From: Romanomermis culicivorax | Taxonomy: Eukaryota > Nematoda > Enoplea > Mermithida > Mermithidae | NCBI GenBank assembly: GCA_963922205.1 | Contig: CAWUHX010000065.1 | Location: 1,258,534 to 1,322,533, forward strand | DNA: 64,000 bases | Direction of reading: 5' to 3' | Part shown: in pieces, positions 1 to 10,748 of the stretch | Numbering within the stretch: position 1 is the first letter of the stretch | Layout: every line of letters begins with the position of its first letter | Notes under the pieces: model-generated | The model's input: the letters and a program-made list of their open reading frames with translations, nothing else | What the model was told of the DNA's origin: nothing | The model's database searches: none | Made by a program: the position numbers and the translations under genes

Positions 1-476
1 CAAACATATTGCCAATAGTTTTGCCGAATAGAATTTTTCTGCAATAAATTTAGATTGCTCACAAATTCAACGATGGTCTGTTTTTTTATAAAATGTTTGT
101 GAATTGAAAAGTGAGCAAACAAATACCCCCTTCAAAATCTCTTACGAAAATCTTTTGCTTCTCGGATTTTTAGTCCGATATTGTTTAGCAGGAAATGGTC
201 AAATATTAAATCGTACTTACTTTCCGCTTTTCATATTTACACAGACAGAAGGTTGATAAAATTTGTGGTAAAAAAATTCATATGTTAGCAGATTCATTCT
301 ATGGAATACGAATATTTTTTGATATTGAATACTGTATATACTGATTCACCAGTGTTTTGGGTTCTTTTTTATGTAAAATATCTTATGATCTGGTAATTTC
401 TGTAAAAACTTTGAATTCCAATTTTTGACCCATTGATCGAAATTTTTGATTTTTTCAAGCATCTTCTTTTTCTCAG

Positions 477-2398
477 AAGTTGGATGCCGCATTTTCCCGC
501 CGCCTTCTACCACTCAAACGGACGAAAAGTGTATAGAATTGAAATCCATCGAAATTGAATGCGACGCCTCCAAAGAAAGAATCGAATTATCTACCGGTCG
601 AAAATTGTCCGTTGAATTACGCTTTCATCGACAATTCGATTTGAAGGTCGATCGTTTGGACTTGACACTCGAAAAGCAGGGTATATGATCCGTTTTTATA
701 GAATACTTGTAAATTGAAAAAAGGCCCTTAGAGTCCTTTACATGAAACTTTTACTGTATAATTTTTTAGTCAAAAAGTAGTGAGGGTTAGTTGAGTAGGC
801 TCAGAATTTCCAGTCCTATACCGCATATGGTTTAACAATGAAAATATGAAATAGAACTTTCTTTTCATTCTTGATATTTACAAGCATTTGACTATAGAAT
901 AGTTCTTCTGCCGAATGCAGAAAGCTACAATTACATACATCTATGTTTCGTTGAATTCGCCGTTTGGCTGAACCTCGATGAGTAAATAGGCTCATTTATA
1001 TTGAGAAGATACCCACGTTACAAGTGTATAACCGAAATCCCCGAAGTCTCTCCTGATTTTTATTACAAAATTTTCAACATTTTTATAATTCTGACGAGCC
1101 ATAAAATAAGACCAGATGGTGAATATTTTTCTTATCTGAGTCAACGATGTTTCATTTTTGTAAGGCCCTATAAAACCCAGTAATAAAATCTTCAATCTAA
1201 GGTACGACTTTTTGACTGATTGTATCAAAATATTGTATTTTAGACTTCTACGTCAGCTTTAGGAAAACTCTTATATTGGGACTTTGGGACGCAATTTTTG
1301 CGATCAAATCATTGCCTTAATTGTTTCACTTTGAGCTTATTCATAACTAAGTTTGATCCCATTTCTCTGTTATTACCGCCTGTATAAATTTGAGTATCTA
1401 CTCAATGACTGAAATGATACCGAGGCTGAACTCACACACAATCCTGTATCACCCCAAGTGCTATAATCTTTGTCGTACTTTTAACGTGGTTCTACACCTC
1501 CTGAACTATTTCGATATGAAGTGTCTGCATTCCTTCTAATGACCATACGTGCACAGCATAGAAATTCTGCTGGGGGTCAGCCAGAACGGGGGGTGGAATA
1601 CAAAATTTTTTCATTCTTGATAATGAAAAGAAAGGTCTCAGAAAGATTTTCTAACATCCAAACAGCATATTCTTATAACTATATTAATCAGATATATTAA
1701 ATAATTTGCTTAGAAATCACTTTTCACAGTTTTAATGTTACTCTTTGGAATCAAGTATGCTTTGTTAAGAAAAATTGTTAAACTACAGCATCATTTCCAT
1801 TTTCATGCCGACTTTCTCTTCTCTCTTGATCATTTTCCTTCGTCAACTTCTCAATCATTTCTAGGGGAGTCAAATCTGCATGAATCTGCTGGGAGTCAGC
1901 AAGAATCTGCTGGGGGTCAAAACCCCCCCCCAAACCCCCCACGTGCATGTATGCCAATGACTGTAAATAACGGTGGATGTCGAAATGATCGAAAAATGGA
2001 ATGTGTCGTCGGAAAGAGAGAGAGCTGAGTCACCGTATGTGCGACATTACGATTACAATTAATCAAAATGAGAAAAAATAGGCGCAGAAAATCATCGACT
2101 TTTTCCTACAGATGATGACGACGAGGCCCTAAAAATTCCGATTATCGTCAACGGCGTGAAGTCATTGAAAATGTCGAGCGGCGACGACGGCGAAAATGAA
2201 AATTTTCCCACCGGCGATGCTGGAAAGTTGCGAGCCGAATTGTTGAAATTGGACGCCGACCTTATGCGATTGGCGATAAGTTTTAATCGAAAAGATGAGG
2301 TCGGCGTTTATCGCTTGCGAATCGCGACGTCGCATAAGAACGACGCTGGCGGCCAGGTCGATTATTTCGTGGACAATATTACGATATTACAGGAATGA
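477..2398 (+). CDS. 3' end of an unidentified host gene (two exons)
   Basis: Two exons are supported. Exon 477-680 follows a TTTTTCTCAG acceptor and ends at a GTATAT donor in phase 1. Exon 2112-2398 follows TTTCCTACAG, keeps the frame and ends in TGA. The first encodes a beta-rich stretch (LSVELRFHRQFDLKVDRLDL). The second has an acidic loop (SSGDDGENEN) and another beta-rich stretch ending VDYFVDNITILQE. Both have higher GC than their surroundings, as do the SMN exons. I do not recognise the family with confidence; the paired beta-sandwich look recalls the C-terminal regions of large trafficking-complex subunits such as TRAPPC10, which is a guess only. The 5' part lies outside the window, and the 1.4-kb intron holds a MITE. 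The TGA at 2396-2398 may not be the true end, because an open frame in another register continues to a GTAAGT at about 2528. Confidence 0.5.
1544..1953 (+). mobile_element. hAT-like MITE, copy 1
   Basis: The sequence is bounded by CATACGTGCAC at the left and the inverted GTGCATGTATG at the right. It is flanked by near-identical 8-mers, CTAATGAC (1536-1543) and CCAATGAC (1954-1961), which fit an 8-bp hAT-type target duplication. It has no transposase. The ends carry direct copies of a motif close to CTGCTGGGGGTCA. A second full copy, inverted, is at 41336-41756 with a perfect 8-bp duplication, and a diverged copy is at about 22785-23011. Short open frames inside are shared between copies because the DNA is repeated, not because they code. 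Confidence 0.8.
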
Positions 2399-3145
2399 AG
2401 TTTATATTGTAGATCTTATAGATTTTGACCCTGGTTTGCAAATGTTTCAATTATACAATCGGCAGTGGGAGGGCTTGAATATCATCTTGGAAGGTGCTGA
2501 CCTGACTTTTTTGTTCCAATACGCGGTAAGTTGGGCAATCTTGTTGAAATCCGTCGAAAAATATGATTTAGAATGGTGCATCTCTTTTGAGTTGGTTACA
2601 GTATTGGACTAAAATTTCGTTTAACGTTCCTAATTTCTTGCTGCTGATTTGTATGGTTAGTTCCAATTAAACTTCGTGTTTATGTCGAAGTTATACTGTA
2701 TTAGATATGTGCTCGCATTGTAAGAAAATTGTATTATGTACCCAAATTTCTTCGCTGGAGTCTGTGTTTCTTACATGTGATATGCGACCATGTTGGAATA
2801 AATATTCACCAATACAAACTATGTCCTTACGATGGCACTAAAAAAAGCCTTCTGCTCAACCCTCGGATACACGATGTCGTGACACCAACACAAATTTGGC
2901 CGGCGTTTGATGAATTCTGCATATTTTTTAGAGCGAATTTCTGGTATCTAAAAAATGATGTGAGCGATTATACTTTATTCGTTTTGAACTGATCGATACA
3001 GCAGTGGGAGTTTCGGCAAGCACACTAGAGATCATTTAATCAATTTCTGTGATTTTGCAATCATTAAGATATTAATAGAACATTGTGGAATACGTTCTTT
3101 ATTTTTAGAGTTTTTAAAACTTTTAATTGTAACTGCCTACTTTTC
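2399..3145. other. Intergenic or possible further exon
   Basis: An open frame at about 2405-2527 (containing FQLYNRQWEGLNIILEGADL) ends at a GTAAGT donor. It could be a continuation of the upstream gene if there is a frame error or unseen splice near 2398. Nothing else is recognised up to the transposase gene. Confidence 0.3.
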
Positions 3146-5475
3146 ATGATGCCTAAGCTAAGAAGGTATTCAGAAATTGCAATTGAATTGGATTCCGATG
3201 ACGATTTATTAAGTGATGTTCGGCGAACTGCGCTGTTAACCGACAAAAGAACCGGAAACATGGTTCAGGGAATACTTGACGAAATAACGGGTAGAGAGTT
3301 TTCTTATAGATTCACTGAACAAAATGCATTAAATTTCTATTGCAGCTAACGCAAGCACTGTTTACGCCGAATCTGATGACAATGACCCGAACTATTTGGC
3401 AAATGAATCATATTCTGATTCTGATCAACAGTCGTCCTTAGACTTGGATTGCTCAAGTCATCCGCCATTTTCGCCGCTAACGCCCGTTATACCTTTTGAA
3501 AATTTTGAAGAGGAGCCAAACACATCACGGAAAAGCCGAAAACGTTTTCAAAATCCCGAGTCGTGGAAACGAAACGTTCGAGCAAAGCAACGTCAGCTGG
3601 GTCAAGCACACCAAAATGTTAAAGGAAAAATCATTGAAGCCAAGATGCCGGCGTTGGACAGATGCTTGTGTTCGGAAGGATGCCGCTTCAAGTGCAACAC
3701 AAAGGTCACTAATCCTGATCGAATCAAGTTGTTTGACCACTTCTACAACGTAATGCAAGAAACGAAGGACCAGATTTTGTTTGATTCAATCACGTGGACG
3801 AAGAAACCTCAGCGGCCCAGAAAAAATACCAAGCAGCCCAAAAGTTGGTCTTTTACTTACACAGTGTTTTGCAACAATCAAAAAGTGCGCGTGTGTCAAA
3901 AGGCATTGTGTTCACTTTACGCGATCAGTAAAAAAGTACTTGAGCGACTAAAGATGTCAAAGACCAGTCTGGATCAGGGTCCAGCTCGGCGACATCAGGG
4001 AAAGCATGAAAATCAGCCTAACAAAGTTCCAGAAGACGAAATTGAGCGGATCGAGTCTCACATCCGTAGCTTTCCAGCTGAATCGTCGCATTATTCAAGA
4101 AGCTGCAACCCGAACCATTTGTATCTTTCACCAACACTGTCGATCAGCAAAATGTATCAGTTGTATTTGGAATCCAGTATAGAGGAGAATAGAAAGTGGG
4201 TTTCGGAATTCATCTACAGAGAAGTATTCGTGACAAAGTTTAATCTTGGGTTTGGACATCCTAAAACGGACACTTGCGCAAAATGTACATCTGATCCAGA
4301 CGACCAAACACACAAGGCAAACTACCATAATGCAACTGAAGCCATGAAAAATGATCGAGAAAGAGCTAAACAAGATCATGGCATTATGTTCTTGATGTTT
4401 GACTTGGAAAAAACGTTTCCGTTGCCTAAGATTTCTACTTCGATCGCTTTTTACCTGCGGCAACTATGGTTCTACAACTGTGGCGTACACATGATCTTAA
4501 AAGAAAATGAAAACGGGTTTATGTTCAATTGAACCGAAAATGAAGCAGGAAGAGGCTGTGAAGAAATTGTGTCATGTTTGTGGGCTTTTTTTGACCTCAA
4601 TGTTCAGAAAACGGATCATCTCGTGGCTTGGTCAGATTCTTGTGGGGGTCAAAACAAGAACTTTGTCGTTGTTTCTTTCTGGCAGATGCTTATCATGACA
4701 AAACGGTTCAAGATCGTCGACCACAAATTTCCGGAAATTGGACACACGTATATGGACTCAGATAGAGACTTCGCTCTAATCGAAAAAGCAGCCAGAAAGG
4801 TGCGCATTAAAATAGTAGTGATAGTTAAGTAAAAAATATTCCATATAGATGATATTTTGTAGATTGAAAATGTGTATATGGCCGAGGAGTACCGAAGCAT
4901 AATAAGTGCAAAACGAAAAATCCCTTCTCAGTTCATGACATTAGTGGCGGATTGATCGAAGCGAAACGGCTACTGATCGTTCTGAATTTAACAAAGAAGA
5001 CCAAGAGTGTGACAGGCGAAAAAATTCGTTTTCGTGAAGTTCAGTGGATTCGAGTTGATACGCCTGGATTTTTTAAATACCGGTTTTGCCTATACCAGAG
5101 TTACACAGATAGTATCAAGCAAACTCGTAGTGTTCTTGAAGCTTATAGAATCGTATATAGAATCTCCCTCACACCTTATGAGATTATGTACTGCACTTAA
5201 AAAACTGTGATTTTTAGGTACACTTTTGACGAGTCAGAAGCGTGGAAAGAAGTCGATGTTAGAAGTTGGCGGTGTCGAATGTCGAAAGCGAATGTAGAAG
5301 TGTCGCATCAATGGATGAGCTTACACGCACGTTGGCTAAACAACCAGGACATAGCATCAAAGAAAACAAGCTAGTGGATTTGCAGAAGTTGATGCCCTAC
5401 ATACCGCGCATTCACCGCGGCTTTTATGCCAACTTGACTCATGGAGAGCAAGAAAGTGACGAAGAAGAGTTTTGA
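3146..5475 (+). pseudogene. DUF7869-type transposase-like gene, decayed
   Basis: The protein starts at the tandem ATGs 3146/3149. Exon 3146-3290 joins 3346-4799 across a 55-nt intron in frame. The next exon starts at 4863 and the C-terminal frame ends at 5475. It matches a repetitive insect/metazoan family usually labelled DUF7869: a CxxxCxxKC-like zinc patch (CLCSEGCRFKC), SHYSRSCNPNHLYLSP, CAKC, FDLEKTFPLPKISTSIAFYLR, the probable catalytic SDSCGGQNKN, GHTYMDSDRDF and a terminal DLQKLMPYIPRIHRGFY. The family is thought to be transposase-derived. A TGA at 4530-4532 stands where relatives have tryptophan; one A appears missing from the A-run at about 4916-4920; another frame change is likely near 5260. 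An AATAAA follows at about 5520. A single sequencing error could explain one of these breaks but hardly all. Confidence 0.75.
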
Positions 5476-6726
5476 TTGCGTTTGATCTAATAACTTGAAG
5501 GAGTTTGATGTTGAGTATTAAATAAACTTGAAACTTGAACAAATACTGTTTGAATAATTTTTGACATTTCAAAAAACATTTTACCTAGAGCATGAAGGTG
5601 CTATGTGCATCAAAACATTTAAAAACTCGGCAACCAATAAGTGGGTATAAACCAAATTTTGAAATGAGATAGGTGTCATTATGTTCAACCATCACAGAAA
5701 ATTTGAGCACGAACAAAGAAGTTCCTGAAAATCCGCACACTCCAGAACAAAAACGTGTTTTTTTAGTAAACAGGTTTTTGTCACTTAGCACTTTTATGCC
5801 CTGACCCCATTTTTAGCTTTCTATTTTCTATTTGTTTTCCTCCTTTGAAAGAATTCCGCGCTATGGTTGAATTTATTATTTATGATTGTTTGTCATTGAG
5901 AACACTGCCCAACCAAACTGCGAATAGGCTATCTATGAGTATTCGTATTTGTATTCAAAGACGCGAACTTTTAGCTCTATTCGGAAACTTTCAGTGTAGA
6001 AAGGGACTGGGTCGAGTTTGATTCTGTTATAGAATATTATGCTCGTACACTGGAAAATGACAAAAATCAATACTAACACTAAGATATTTTAGAATTTTTT
6101 ATTCAGAAAACTTACCCATACACTCAAAAATTTTTTCGAGTACGAGATTCTGTTCAAAATGAATTTTTCAAGACATGGTAATCTACAAAGGAAGTGTGTT
6201 CAAAAATTTTGAACATGCAAATTAGGTGTTTACACAATTTGAGCATACGGGATTGTCGTATTCATCGAAGAATTTCACACAAAAGAATGACAAGTACAGC
6301 TGACATTGTAATGTATCTGCAACGACATCTTGTTTTGCATCTGAGAATATCTTAAAGTATAATAAGGATTGAAGTTATGAAATGTGAGACATTGTATGTA
6401 TAGATTTTTACTCACCAAATGCTGAAGGTTATCCAAGTCTGCTCATCATAGACCTTCAGTTCTTTATCAGGAGAAAATCAAATAATTACAAACATTTCAA
6501 GAGAAAGCTTGGGTGACAATCACCGCCTAATATGTATAAATTCTCCAAAATTTACGCACCATGTCAGGAAAATGGTATTTTATGAATTTTTTCGCGCCGA
6601 ATATGACGTAGAACAAAGAAAGCAGTCAGCTCAGCTTTATACGTATATTCTCCATGAAACCGAAAGCGATTACAAAATAGTAAATAAGTCGAAAAGATCA
6701 TCGTCAATAGAAACGCAACCGATTTT
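5476..6726. other. Gene-free stretch
   Basis: AT-rich DNA between the transposase pseudogene and the SERF stop codon. No conserved coding segment, repeat with clear ends or RNA gene was seen. It would include the SERF 3' UTR. Confidence 0.5.
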
Positions 6727-9700
6727 TCATTTTCCTTTAGAAGTGCCAGCGTTTTGGCCGCCAGTACCTTGTTGTTGCAGTTTGGCCAATTGTTTTTGGC
6801 GCATTATTTCGGCATCCCTAAAAAAAGTTTAAAAAGTGAACGAAAAATGTTCACACTGCAAGCCACAAGGGTCATATTTCTTAAAAAATGGTGCTTAATT
6901 ATGATTGACAGTTGACTTAATTAATTAATAATTAAGCAGCGGTCGAATTTATTCATTGTCATCAAATGGCAAGAAATCGTTATCTATTGATGTACGGAGA
7001 CTTCTAAGACAAAGGCTCAATATTCAAACGATGCCAAGTCGACACTATCTACATCCACGCTTTTTTAGTTTGAAAGTCATGAGCCAAATGGCTTCTATAC
7101 CCAAATTTTGTGAGCCAATAATTTGTAATCGAACATTGAAAAATAAGCCCGTAACACACTGTGGAACTTAATTGAATTATATGGATATTGAATCGGTTGA
7201 TACGTATTCAAAAACATGGATGTCTAAAGCTTAATTCCTAACCAACGTTTTTTTCGTATAGGCCTCTTTTTATATGTACATGGTCAAAAAATCTTTGTCA
7301 AAGAAAATTTTGCTGTACGCAAAAAACACAATATTTCGTGTGTTTTTGCACAAAGTTTTTCCAGAATAGCACTTGACTTCATGCCCTTCTTGAACAAAAG
7401 TAAAGGGCATTGAAAAATGACGCTTCTGTTCTTATTTATTCCGGTATCTTTTATCTTTGAGGCGTGCAGTACGGAAATTTTTTTGGATTCTAACATTGTG
7501 AAGTGCTGGAAAATCATTTAAGGATAGCTTATTTAATAAAAATGAGGTTCAAATATTCTGTTCAAGAACACGTCTTTATCATTTTATAAATTAAAAATTA
7601 TAGTCATACTTTCTGAGTCTGAACGATCTCAAATTAAACTTAAAATTTCTGAAAATCACTTCCGTGATGCTCTGGAATTCAAACTCGGCTTCATGTTTCA
7701 AAAAAAATTATACGTTCTTACAAATAAGTAGAAAAATTGGGATTTTGATCTCTAAAATGTACCGAAATTCATTTTTTACATGTCAAACTTTAAACTTTTT
7801 CATGTCAAACTGGTTTCCCTTCTTGAACCCCCCAAAAAAAAGTATGGTCTGTGGGTAAACAGTGGATGGACTAATCTACAGAATCCTAAAATGAAATACG
7901 GAGTGAAGCGTCGGAAAATTTTCTTTCGCTTTCTGATTTTGGAGCGAACAGAACACTTATTTTAAATCTAAAATTGAATATTCACTAAAATATAAACATC
8001 TGGATCAAAATATTAGGAACCAGAATGGCGCTCGCAGACAAAATTTAGCGAGCCATTTCCAGAGTTTTAGGGGCTCAGGAATCTAAAATGACTAAAAAAG
8101 CCAGTCTACACGAAATTTTCCCCAGCGTCGGTTTTACAAAACGAATTTTAATTGACCATTGGAGATGGGACAGATCCACTTTTTTGACGACCTAGAAAAT
8201 TTATTTATTCGGTTCCGAATCTGGAAAATTGCAATGATCGCGTTCGGATCCGGATCTTGCACATATAATGTCCCTTTGAAATGCCTGTAAATAATTATAC
8301 TGTAAAGCAACTATAGTTTTATGTTCTGAAAATGTTCTTCAGGACGGTACGCTACATAAGGACTAAAAATTTATGAGCATGAGTATTTTTCTGCAAAATC
8401 TTGGTGCAAACGAATATGAAGATAGTACCAATTTTTTTAAAATTGATTTTTCAATTTTTTAATTGACAAGTAGTTTAAAAAAACAGGTTTTAGACTACGG
8501 AAAAAAACGCGTGCTCTTGGTTAGCAAATTTTTTTAAAAATTTCAATCCTGTTACCACAGGTAAAATGGTTAAAAATTGTAGTTGTTGACTGAAAATCAT
8601 AAATATATGAGTTAAGCTCGATGGGTCAAAAAATTGGCATAATTGATAATTTTTTGCTTATAAATGGTCATTTCCTAGCAGAACATTTTCATTTCGTCCA
8701 AAAATATGGAGTTCCTATGGATAGCCTATTTCAGCCATATGACTGGAAAGTCATAGGGATTATTATATGACCGACGATTTCTTTGGAGCGCGGTGGTTCA
8801 TATCGCAGTTGTCCCAATCACATGTACGGTTCGATCCCTATTTTAGAAAACATCGAAAATTTTCACCTGATTTTCCGTTGTTCGACCGTCAAACCGTCAT
8901 CACTCAACTTGCCTTTGCTCAATTCTTGTTGTTTTTTCATGTTTTTGGCCCGAGCTAAGTCACGCTGATTTCCACCTGTAATGTAAAGAAATGTTTTTCT
9001 GGCGAAAAACCAAGTTATAAAAAATAAGACGTTTAAAAATTAACAAAAAATTATGGGTATTTGAAATCATTTTATGACTAGAACTTTTGACTGGAAATTA
9101 AGACACTTTCAATCAGTGTTTTTTTTGCCGGAATCAATTGAAAATTTTTTGGGGCTAACGAAATTAATGTAGTCATTTGTACATGTACAAACAGCTCTTT
9201 CCCTGCTTAGGGAAGAAAATTTTGGGGATAAGGTACAGAAAATATGTATTTTGGTGCATTTTAAAAGTTCATATTCTCAAAATTTTCCTTCCATTCGCGC
9301 CGGTTATAACCTTAATAATCATTATTATGTATTACCTAGCTCAGACGCGGCTTTCAGAATGTCTAATTTTGAACACTAAATTCGAATCTAATTCTCGAAA
9401 TAAATGTTTGGAAAATTGATTTTTCAGCGTCGCCGAATGTCAATACACAAAAAATTTTTTCTCACGGTTGACGCCGGAAAAATTAACATCCTTTTTGGGC
9501 TTTTACTTGTCATCATGGAGGAATTAACCATCGGTGTATCATCTAATGCAAATTTATTATGCTATTGGGTAGTTTTCTAGACAAATTGTTCCACATTGCT
9601 AGTAAATTAGACTTGAAACTCGAAAATTCCAATTTTTTGCTCAATTTTGATGATTTTTTTGTAGTTATAAAAAAAATTTGAAAATTACACTGATTTAGTT

Positions 9701-10196
9701 ATTAGTCTTTGGCCATGACATAGAAGAGCCTAAAGTTACTTATTTATATGTATTTTTGCTATGCACAAATTGTACAAATGAAATATTGGCTGTCGTTTGT
9801 ACATGTGCAAATGGGTCATGTACAAAAATAACCTGCTTTCAATGAATGTGAATCGCGCAAATTAGTCGATCACGCACAACTAAACACAAACTAAATTGGT
9901 CGAAAACCTCATAGCCCAAATAACGCTTATACATAAGTCAAAAAATTATAATTTCGTCTCAAACGTGATTTTATTGTCGACACTAATTTAAAGCCTCAAA
10001 TTTTGTCTTTGACCGAGGAACAGGTGAAGTGACGGTTTAAAATCAATGCCGGAAGCAAATATAAATTTTCGAGAAAATCGACGAAAAATAACATGCCAAT
10101 TTTTCTATTCCCGGGGATTTGGTCAGCCAAGCCAAAGCTAATGGAACAAATCAGTCCCAACCCAAAACCAAGAAAAAGATTACACTTACGCGTCAT
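6727..10196 (-). CDS. SERF: SERF / MOAG-4 small EDRK-rich factor
   Basis: Three coding exons: 10196-10190 (ATGACGC then GTAAGT), 8975-8867 and 6817-6727. All phases agree and give 68 residues ending in TGA, close to the usual size of SERF proteins. The start reads [18 protein letters not shown], the hallmark N-terminus, followed by [10 protein letters not shown] and then [17 protein letters not shown], matching the SERF region 'QRDSEIMQQKQ'. SERF/MOAG-4 proteins are small, charged, largely disordered and modify protein aggregation. The tiny first coding exon is separated from the rest by a 1.2-kb intron. The gene lies 553 bp downstream of the SMN stop codon on the same strand. The 2-kb second intron holds repeat debris. 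No canonical promoter was identified; an acceptor-like sequence upstream of the ATG is weak. Confidence 0.93.
7284..7960. repeat. Interspersed repeat in SERF intron 2, shared with the hAT interior
   Basis: Several blocks match 12070-12900 in the same orientation, for example AATTCAAACTCGGCTTCATG at about 7676 and about 12687, the 'AATAGCACT' block near 7365 and 12562, and the 'AAAGTCTTTGT'-like block near 7290 and 12098. It is an old, diverged copy with no clear ends. Further downstream, 8160-8270 carries a short remnant with GGATCCGGATC resembling the hAT subterminal array. Confidence 0.5.
8699..8800. repeat. Fragment of the repeat that flanks SMN exon 5
   Basis: Contains CCATATGACTGG and GACCGACGATTTCT, resembling the CCATATGG and GACGATTTCTGG blocks of the inverted pair at 14705-15123 and 15303-15910. 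Diverged fragment; limits uncertain. Confidence 0.35.
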
Positions 10197-10748
10197 TTTT
10201 TCTGGTAGGTAATTGGGGAGCGAAATGTACTTCAGCACAAATTTCGATTAAAATTTTTTGCCTTGTTCTTTACGTCCGAGACGGGGACGATTGCAGCTAC
10301 CAAACGTAAAAAATTGAAATAGGGAAGGAATATCAGCGAACTAAGTTCGTTTGTCGAATTTTTCGATCAATTCAATTGATCAGAGACACGACAATATTGG
10401 TAACGGTTGAGTGGTTTTTCAGATCTCAAATGTTTTTACAATGAAATGCACAATTTAGTAGCAAAATTTATACGTTGTGAAACGCGAAATTAGGCCGATG
10501 TAGTGTAGCGGTGGTGAACGAGAAGAAACCGGTTTTTGAAATTGATGGAAAAAACATGGACGACAGTAATCAACTGTCTGATATAGTATCTATAAGCTTC
10601 CTAACCTGCTTACCAATTCGATTAAGGCAACTGACGCATCACCCGTTTTGCTATAAATCTACTTATTTCAACTTTGTATAATCATAAACAATAAGTACAA
10701 TGCAAAAAAAAACTTTCGTGTACCTAATATAAAGAAATGTATCAATTA

